Assembly: GCF_016086655.4 (NCBI RefSeq)
Contig: NC_052132.2
Span: 6,078,805 to 6,142,804, forward strand
DNA: 64,000 bases
Direction of reading: 5' to 3'
Origin: Lepeophtheirus salmonis
Taxonomy: Eukaryota > Arthropoda > Copepoda > Siphonostomatoida > Caligidae
Translations under genes and position numbers: made by a program
The notes under the pieces: generated by a model
The model's input: the letters and a program-made list of their open reading frames with translations, nothing else
Databases searched by the model: none
What the model was told of the DNA's origin: nothing
Part shown: positions 56,825 through 64,000 of the stretch, in pieces
Layout of the letters: each line of letters begins with the position of its first letter
Position numbering within the stretch: the stretch's first letter is position 1

Positions 56825-58585
56825 TAATTAATGTTGATTTTATTGTAATGAATGTACGGACGAAAACTCGTTCTATCAGCATAGAAGCAAATTAGGGGAT
56901 GATTGAGTGATATTTTAGAGCTACCCTTCTAAATTATTAGTTTTATTTATGGAATGACGTTTTTTTTAAATTTAATATAGGACATATTTATAAGTTTATT
57001 AGTATTTGATACTTGATGTGTAAGTGGATTTAAAATCGGCTCACTTCTATCCCATTATTGAACAATGTCCTAAATTATAACACATACTCTGGACGGGCCT
57101 GCCAGTGCTTGGATTTTTCTCACAGATCTTGTGTCTTACATATCATCTGAGATCCTGGGTTTTGGTTTAGAAAATGTATATAATTTTGGATTTTTCGTAT
57201 ATAATTTCCTAGTAAAGAACAATTAAAATGCTATTTTATTTACGTATTTGATTCAAGCGAATATATACTACTGGATACAGTCTTGTGCTGTATATTGCAT
57301 ATGCCTTTGCAACCATTTTAAAAGTGTATATTTTAACTCATGTAGGCGCAACCAGAATTTTACAAACGTTAAGAGAATTTGTAGAATACAATTTCTTCAG
57401 TATATGTTGCAAAGGATACACAGCCTTTATATTGAATTTCATTCCGAGCATTTTAAGCTTCATATTTAGTATAATATGATATCATTAGAGTACTAAAAAA
57501 TGGTGTTTATTTAAAAAAAATCAAATACTGCAGTCAGATGAACTACCAGAATCGATCCGAATAATCAAAGTCAATATTAAAATATTAATTAAGTTTATTG
57601 TAGGAGAAAGCCATAATCTAATTTCAAGGATAACACGTTTGATGTAATTACTGATATAAAGTTTAAATGTGACTGTTTAAAGTTCCTAGGACAGGCTATT
57701 TAATAAAGTAAGAAAGAACAATTGAATTTTGATAAAAAGTTGGATAATTGTAAAGCTAAGATTACTAGATCCTAATTTATCTCAAACCCCCATCATTCAA
57801 GCACTGTCTATTATTGCATTAGCCACCCATTTCCATTTATTTGCTCTGAAACATACAGAAAACTATCTATATGATCAATAGGGGCTCTACCGTTATCTTC
57901 AGCCGGTCATTTGTAAATTTCTTGAATAAAAATAATAAAAAAACCATTGTATATATATTCTAACAGTCTTTGTGTGTATGCAATTTTATTCATTTAATCC
58001 TGGGTTTTAAATATATACCTCTGCGGGTTTGTTGAAAAGCTCACTGGTAGGTAGATTGCTTTCACTAATATTGTATACTAAAGAATCTTCGTTATCATTC
58101 GAATTGATTTTCTTTTAACTTTTTGTATTCTTCATACACGAAATTATTTTGCTTTACCAATGGTTCTTAATTTAGGGATAATTAAAGTATTATCTTTAAT
58201 AATAATTTAAAGTATTTACTTTTGATAAATGTTAATAACATTTATCAAACGTTAATTTAATTATTAATTGAGCAATGCAGCTCAGGTAACATCTTTATTG
58301 CATTAAATTATTATATTGAACACAATATGCGTAAGTTTGGCTCACGGTCGCTCCTAGTAAAGGAAATATACATTTTGTATACATATAAATTTGAAAGACC
58401 AATCCTAAGTGAGATTAAATTTTGGATTTAGGGAACATTTTCGAAATCTTTGTGAGCTACCATTTATAAAAAAGTAAATGTTTATAACCAGAAAAATATT
58501 AGGGCTTTTCCTAGAATTGTATCAAATTTGACTTGCCGGGGTATGTAAAAATGAAAGGACCCAAAAATTTAACAATATTCCATTC
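56825..58585. other. Gene-free stretch
   Basis: A hydrophobic plus frame at 57285-57476 and a LINE-like phrase (KFLGQAI) near 57690 are too weak to call. Confidence 0.3.
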
Positions 58586-58589
58586 CTTA

Positions 58590-58800
58590 TATAGCATGGA
58601 CTTATAGGCTTGAATTACTCCGATGTAGATCCTTAATTCTACTCCCAGTCTAACAAAGACTTACACTTATAACTCACAAACAAATCTTGATTGTTACTCT
58701 TTGTTTTTCATGAGAAATCACATAGTTATAACTTTATACGTAAATGTTCTCTCTTCAAGAATGAATTAATAATGATTTTAAGTTCTAACTACATTTAGTG
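58590..58800 (-). pseudogene. Repeated coding block, copy C (partial)
   Basis: The minus strand reads VELRIYIGVIQAYKSML, parallel to copies A and B, but the block breaks off before the LMKR part. Non-coding sequence to the right (to about 58790) also parallels the other copies, with matching CTCTCTTCAAGAATGAATTA and CTCTTCATGAATTAAATAAT blocks. Confidence 0.45.
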
Positions 58801-59214
58801 TCTTTCTAGGTCATATTTGATACAACTCTATAAACTAAAAAGAATCATAGGTCGGATTGAGTAATTGTATTATTTTAATGCGTATTTATACTTAATTAGT
58901 GCAATTCCATCTAAACAATTAAATAAATATTAAAAAAAAAGTTATTATGTTGTCTTATTGTTGCAAAAGTGTTAAACTATTAAAAAAAAATAAGTACACA
59001 TTAGTTTATTAAAACGTAAAGGGTCTGAGATTACTTTAACAAAAACAGTATTTCTCTTTTATTGGTTCAAGTGAAAGAAACTGCACATATAATGAAACTA
59101 CAAAATGGAGAAAAATAGTTGAAATTATTCTATTTAGCGTCATTTGAAATAACATGTCCATATATGAAAATAATACTATCCATCAATATTTAAAAAAAAA
59201 GAAACAGTCATTTT

Positions 59215-59520
59215 ACCAGGTCAGGCTGACATTTTGAAGAATGCATTAGAGAAGAGCAGCTGAGTTGCGTTGACGTTTCATTAAATTAACTGCAATTATC
59301 TATGAAATGAAGGAAATCAACACAAATCCCACTCCGTATCTAGCAAACATATAGACAAGAATTTCTCCCATGTCGATCCTCAATTCGCTTCCGAGTCCAA
59401 CAAAAGGTACATTATAACTCCTGGGGGTTAATCTTCGACAAACACATTTGTCGTTACACTTTATAGTTTATGTCAGTATATGTTCTCTCCTCAAAAATGA
59501 AAGAATAATGAGAACAACTT
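59215..59520 (-). pseudogene. Repeated coding block, copy B
   Basis: Minus strand: an acceptor-like AACCCCCAG (at 59421) is followed by SYNVPFVGLGSELRIDMGEI, then LVYMFARYGVGFVLISFIS, a stop, IIAVNLMKRQRNSAALL, a stop and CILQNVSLTW. It ends at 59217 before GTAAAATG, a plausible donor. The 204-bp length is close to copy A (186 bp). Two stops show it is dead. The shared peptide core (ARY.V...IS.IS...A.NLMKR...SA.L..IL) marks an old coding family. Confidence 0.5.
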
Positions 59521-59538
59521 TAATAAATTAAAATAAAA

Positions 59539-60420
59539 TATATACAAGGGCTATAAAAAAATTCAATTCGTAAAATTTAAAAAGTAAGCCGTATAACTAA
59601 GTTATAAATATGAATATTTTAAAGTTTAAAAATAAAGTTTTCAGTATATACATACCTAAATTAAAACTCAGAAATTTGAGCCCTCAGCGCAAAAACACCG
59701 ACACGCCGGACAGATTTCTTACTCGTCCATTTATACATATTCCCAGATTAAGTGTCCTTGATTGCATTGCAAATTTAATGGCGAATGTGTCAAGCCTTCC
59801 TATCGAAAATATAAATCGAAAGGATTTTGGTCTGGTGATGAGGGGAGCCTCATCTCCTTTGACCAATTTTTTCAAATTGTTCAGGCCAAAACTTTCAAGA
59901 GTTTTTAGAGATTTGACAAAGAGTGCACTATTGTCATCAAAAATATCTCCTTTTGGATAATTGGTGTCAATCCGGGGCTTGAAAACCTCCTGAAGCACCT
60001 GGATGTAAGCATTAGAGTCCATTCTTGGCCCATTGATTGGAAAAAAGGTGTGTGTATTACTTGGATATATGATGAGATGACACCCATAACCATAACTGAG
60101 GGTGAAAACTTGGTTTAGGTGACTCCATAACCTTATTCAATAGACACAGTAATCTGGAATCTCAAGTTATGGAGTGATTCTGACGATTTATAAGATTTGT
60201 GTGTAAGATAAGTTCAAATGAGTCTAGAGTAAATCAAAAATTCGTAGCTGTTGGTGCCATTACTCCGACATCTTAAAAACAACTACCACGCCTCATAACC
60301 TTTATTGAAGGCTTGAAATCGAAGTATTTCAAGCCCGTTATTCGTTTAGAAGAATATAAACTATTTTAGAGGTAAAAAAGTGATGTCTTAAACGGATTTT
60401 TTTTCCTAGTCACCCTGTAT
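59539..60420 (-). mobile_element. Mariner-type element with decayed transposase and terminal repeats
   Basis: The right end TTTTCCTAGTCACCCTGTAT is mirrored loosely by ATACAAGGGCTATAAAAAAA at the left. The minus strand starts MSE at 60271 with LNLSYTQIL and IVRITP (helix-turn-helix). It then reads MGVISSYIQVIHTPFFQSMG, a shift, RMDSNAYIQVLQEVFKPRID and TNYPKGDIF, and NSALFVKSLKTLES. A second shift gives IKDT and KKSVRRVGVFALRAQISE near 59660. The order matches a mariner transposase from DNA-binding to C-terminal domain, with the catalytic residues unclear. Confidence 0.7.
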
Positions 60421-60424
60421 TTTG

Positions 60425-61795
60425 TTAGCAACTACAAAAATAGGACCTACATTATTTAAGTATTATTTTCATCTATGATATTTATGGTTAAAATATTTTT
60501 AACAAATTAAGCACTTAGTTAGTGAAGATCCTTTTTTTTTTTTGACGTAATTCATGAATTGGAATTAAACATTTACATAATTATACTTTGAAATACTTTT
60601 GAAAAAATAAAGCTTTTTTGTTATTTTTTTAGAATATCGATATTCACTACGTATTATAGCAATAAAGCCAAAACATGTTCATGTATTTACTCTAAGCTTT
60701 CCAAAAATATCAAAAAGTTTTTTTTCGATTTTAAATCTGAGATTAAATCATATTTTTGCTTTTGACATTTAAATTAAAGTTTTTTATTTAGATGTAAATA
60801 CCTACTACATAATTTTTTCAACTTTTTTTTTCATATTCACAAACGTTATAAAATAACATACAAAAGTTTCTTCCTCTTAAATTGCCATTTTTAACAAATT
60901 AAGCCCTTAGTTAGTGAAGATCCTTTTTTTTGGAATTAAACATTAACATAATTATTAAGCGAATTTTATTTCTTACTACAAAAGTTAACATTAACTCAAA
61001 ATTACGATAATGAATGATATCAGTATTAGATTTGGGCATTGACAAGATATAATTTGTGATTATTATGGTTAAAATATTATACAAATTATAATCTCATTTT
61101 CAACGAGAGCTTCGATAAGATTGAATTTGATCGATGTAATAACAGCTGATGTTACATTTATAGCAATGCGTTTACCTTAAATTGAAAAAAGGGAAATAGA
61201 CAAAGTAAAGTAACAACTAAAAAGTGAACAAATTTATCAAATTCAACAAACCTTGATTAAAAATTGCATAATTTGCGAGTAGTTTCAAGGAAATGCATTT
61301 TTCAACAAAATAAAGTTGCATTTATTCTGAAGGATGTCTTTGGAGAATATTATTGCTGTTTCGAGTAGTAAAAGCTATTTAAATAAAATTTAAAGCAATT
61401 TTATCAAATTTGGGGTGCAGAAAATCCCAGTTCACTATCAAAGGATAAATGAATTTTTATCCAGTAAAAAATGTTTCATAAGGTAGGAAAAATGAATTTT
61501 GAAAAAATGAAGTAAAAAATAAATGAAATTTCACCTTTTATTGATTTTGATGCACAGTTTTAACAGAAGGATGAAGGGAAATGAAATTACACATAAGTGG
61601 TATGTCAACACAAAAGCAAGCTAGAATGTTTTTTTCTTAAAATTGAGTGTGGATTATATTTCTATTCTTACAAGAATTAACATCTTTTTCCAAAAACATA
61701 GTATTCTTATTAATACATAGGAAGCCCCAAAAATTGCAATAAAATTAGCCAAAATTGATCGTCTCAATAAAAGAAAGAGAGATTAAAAAATTTTA
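60425..61795. other. Gene-free AT-rich stretch with a short direct repeat pair
   Basis: AACAAATTAAGCNCTTAGTT, continuing AGTGAAGATCC, occurs at 60501 and 60893, about 392 bases apart, each followed by T-rich sequence and GGAATTAAACATT. No element structure is apparent. Confidence 0.45.
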
Positions 61796-61799
61796 TTTT

Positions 61800-62250
61800 C
61801 GATTATCTTGATGATATACTGATTGCTTCTCGAACAAGAGATGAATATTGGAAGTCCATAAATCCAGTTTTGTCACTCCAAACCCATGACCCTAATTTTT
61901 TTAAATTTTTAAGTTAAACCTTATCTCAAGAATGTTTCAGGAACTTTATTTGCAGGGTTTGACAACAAAGACTCGTGTTGTATCGCTGTGTTGTCTCCAG
62001 AACTTCACCTACGATTATTCTTTCAAGCTATAAAGATAAATATACGGTGTTCAAAGATACTTTAAGCAGAGTCTCACTTTTCTATACTTTGCCTAAGTTA
62101 CTTTCTGATATTAAAAATAAATCACTAAAAAATGCATTACATGTCAACAAACGAAGCCTTTCAGAACATCCAAGCCCACTTTTTTTGTTCAATAAGCCAT
62201 CAGTGAGACTTGTCCTCATCCACGTTGATATAATTGACCCTTTCACATAG
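61800..62250 (+). pseudogene. Ty3/gypsy-type pol scraps (reverse transcriptase and integrase)
   Basis: The plus strand reads DYLDDILIASRTRDEYWKS at 61801-61857, the YxDD active-site block of gypsy-class reverse transcriptases. About 300 bases on, LSEHPSPLFLFNKPSVR and LVLIHVDIIDPFT (62160-62247) resemble the integrase sequence HTKSPLxxFPxPxxRFxHVHIDIVGPL. The sequence between is too short for a complete RNase H and connection domain, so the piece is internally deleted. No LTR was found nearby. Confidence 0.6.
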
Positions 62251-62254
62251 CCCA

Positions 62255-62480
62255 AACCTCATTCTCCCGTGACATGAAAAATAAGATTTAGCTATTTAAG
62301 GGCTGTGCTTATGTATCGGTATACTACTAACTATTCAAAATTACCAACGAGGCGTTACAGATGTAAAACAAGTGCGTTTTTGTGTTATATTTCATATTTG
62401 CAACAACAATAATTTAAGTATAATTATCAATATGTCAACTATTGTATTGTATCATAATTTTGTCAATTGTGCCAAGAAAT
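62255..62480. other. Short gene-free stretch
   Basis: No supported feature was found; it lies between the gypsy scraps and the first Tc1 relic. Confidence 0.3.
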
Positions 62481-62483
62481 TCC

Positions 62484-62840
62484 TTATATACTCTGAAGAA
62501 AAAACAGCATATGAACCTATGTCAATTTTGTAAGTTTACCACTGAGAAATATAAGAACAGTCTATAATTTTAATGGTAGGGTTATTTTAACATAATCCCG
62601 GCTATCTAGCATGGGGGTGGAAAATTTTATGTTTTGAGAGTTTTCTATGCTAAAGGGGCTTCATTGTATCAAAGAGAGAATGAACGGGCTAATTCTGAAA
62701 ATATTAGGCAAACACCTCTTCACCTCAGAGTTGGGTATTGAAAATGGGCCGTTGATATGTCTTCCAGCCCGACAATGACATTTTACAGTCATTCAAGGCA
62801 ACACAAGAGCACAAGAAGGGATATATTAATACCATGGAGT
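62484..62840 (+). pseudogene. Tc1-like transposase fragment, first of two in series
   Basis: A leader (GTCAATTTTGTAAGTTTACC ... ATTTTAATGGTAGG) precedes a broken frame with HGGGKFYVL, ERMNGLILKILGKHL and SELGIENG. This corresponds to the Tc1 catalytic-core pattern HGGGSIMVWGCF...RMNGxxYxxIL. The leader matches the second copy at 62890-62975. The catalytic residues themselves are not readable. Confidence 0.6.
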
Positions 62841-62870
62841 GGAAAAGATGAGTAAATGAATTACTACATT

Positions 62871-63315
62871 TATAAAGAGTAGAAAATAGGTATTTGATCA
62901 TTTGCCGATTTTATAAGTTTGCCCACTGATAAACAAAAACAAAATACTTTAACTTTAATAGTAGGTTTATTTTAACTGTGAGAAACAGAATATAATCAAA
63001 AGAAGAAAAATGCTGAGTACGGCCCTTAGAAAACCATCCCAACTGTCAAGCACGAGGGTGAAAACATTATGCTTAGGGGATGTTTCTTTGCTAAGTGAAA
63101 GTTACAACTTTACTACAACGAAAGGATTGATGACCTTTCAATTCTCCGGAAAATATTTGGCTACAACCTTGTTCCTTCCAGGCAGAGCATTGAAAATAGT
63201 CTGTGTCTTCCAGCATGACACTACTCAAAGCGTACGGACAAAGCAATAAAAGAAAGTCTCTAGAAGAAGCACATTAATTTGATGGAGATAAATACCTATT
63301 TCCTTTACTGTAAGT
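62871..63315 (+). mobile_element. Tc1-like element, second of two in series, both ends visible
   Basis: The left end has AAAATAGGTATTTGATC and the right end GATAAATACCTATTTCC, its inverse with mismatches. The leader GATTTTATAAGTTTGCCC ... TTTAATAGTAGGTTTATTTT matches copy 1. The coding remnant reads VKHEGENIMLRGCFFAK then YNERIDDLSILRKIFGYNL, matching the same Tc1 core block. The N-terminal domain and the rest of the catalytic domain are absent. Confidence 0.65.
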
Positions 63316-63319
63316 ATAT

Positions 63320-63925
63320 AATGAAAAAAAGTACTCTTACGTATTTATTCCGAAATGAGTTCAAAACAGTCTTTTTAGAACACTAAAGCCTTTTAGGAAA
63401 GAGGCACACAAAAAGAATAAACACCTCAAACCACTTTACAAAGCTGTAATGATATTTCCTTTTGCTAGAAGGTTATTTCGTTTATGGGATATTAATAATA
63501 GTTTCCCTCAAATGTTTTTCCTCTGCATCGATAATAATAACTATTATTTTTATGGATCCTTATTACTTTGAAGAAAAGGCAATGATTATATATTTTCATT
63601 ATACAGCGTCTTGGTTACACACTAAACATATCTTCTCATTAGTTGAGCACATCAATGTTGCAATTTATTCAAATATTTTATGCATCATAAGTCCTTGTTG
63701 ACTTTTTACTTTATTAGAAAGAAAGAACAATATAGTCTGAATTCTTACACCATCATTATTTTATCGATGTTGTGTTTGAATAAGTTCATTGTTTTAGATA
63801 TTTATATTGTTGTTAGGCCTCAGTTAGATGGTATAATTTTAAACTGCAATGTTTATTGCTGTTTACAGTAGCATAATTCTTTCTAATATTGTATATTGTC
63901 ATGCACCAATGTGTAAATTAGAACA
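63320..63925. other. Gene-free AT-rich stretch
   Basis: Short frames only; none carries a recognisable motif. Confidence 0.35.
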
Positions 63926-63930
63926 GTGTT

Positions 63931-63963
63931 AGGCGTGTGCATATAGCCTATATGCACACGCCT
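63931..63963. repeat. Perfect 33-bp palindrome (16-bp arms, 1-bp loop)
   Basis: The arm AGGCGTGTGCATATAG is followed by a single C and the exact reverse complement CTATATGCACACGCCT. Such precision is unusual next to so much decayed sequence. It could form a hairpin or cruciform. No terminator, RNA gene or element end could be tied to it. Confidence 0.9.
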
Positions 63964-64000
63964 GCAATATTTCATAAAATACAACTACATTGTTATTTCT

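Noticed and set aside
57285..57479. Hydrophobic plus frame resembling a membrane segment
   Set aside because: AT-rich DNA readily gives hydrophobic frames; no further support.
57640..57760. LINE-like phrase KFLGQAI in a plus frame
   Set aside because: Too short and isolated to call a reverse transcriptase relic.
1..64000. CRISPR array, tRNA or rRNA genes, bacterial operon signals
   Set aside because: No regular spacer-repeat pattern, no convincing tRNA A/B boxes with cloverleaf and no rRNA core sequence noticed on reading; the context is eukaryotic.

Overview
This looks like AT-rich, intron-poor, eukaryotic intergenic DNA packed with dead transposable elements. The many mariner-type transposase relics, the long A/T runs and the lack of any bacterial gene organisation point to an invertebrate. 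A caligid copepod such as the salmon louse is my best guess; it rests on the look of the mariner families and is an inference, not a match. I see no intact protein-coding gene, no rRNA or tRNA, no CRISPR array and no operon.

Layout. 1-3.5 kb: the end of a Ty3/gypsy-type element, a dispersed repeat, then a fold-back MITE. 4.7-9.1 kb: internally deleted mariner and Tc1-like elements, one carrying a nested 190-bp hAT MITE with an 8-bp target duplication. 10.0-11.2 kb: two inverted copies of one hAT MITE family, each with its own target duplication. 12.1-18.0 kb: a TIR repeat, a candidate host exon and several decayed mariner transposases. 18.9-26.2 kb: a dispersed repeat pair flanking a LINE reverse-transcriptase relic. 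26.9-28.8 kb: a decayed P-element/THAP9-type transposase with a recognisable THAP domain. 29.0-32.8 kb: two non-LTR retrotransposon relics in series. 33.9-43.2 kb: mariner relics of several families and a candidate terminal exon. 45.3-46.2 kb: a piggyBac-type transposase relic. 46.3-47.9 kb: two mariner elements almost back to back. 50.7-51.7 kb: a tandem repeat with two alternating monomer types. 52.5-60.4 kb: more mariner relics, plus three copies of a sequence block holding a short hydrophobic coding segment. 61.8-63.3 kb: a gypsy pol scrap and two successive Tc1 relics. 63.93 kb: a perfect 33-bp hairpin.

Nothing here works as a gene set. The transposases carry stops, frameshifts or internal deletions, and many lack one or more catalytic acidic residues. 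Host coding content is limited to a few exon candidates (13.2, 34.0, 53.3/59.3 and 56.7 kb) that I could not assign to a protein. All element calls come from reading translated frames and comparing ends by eye; no search was run.
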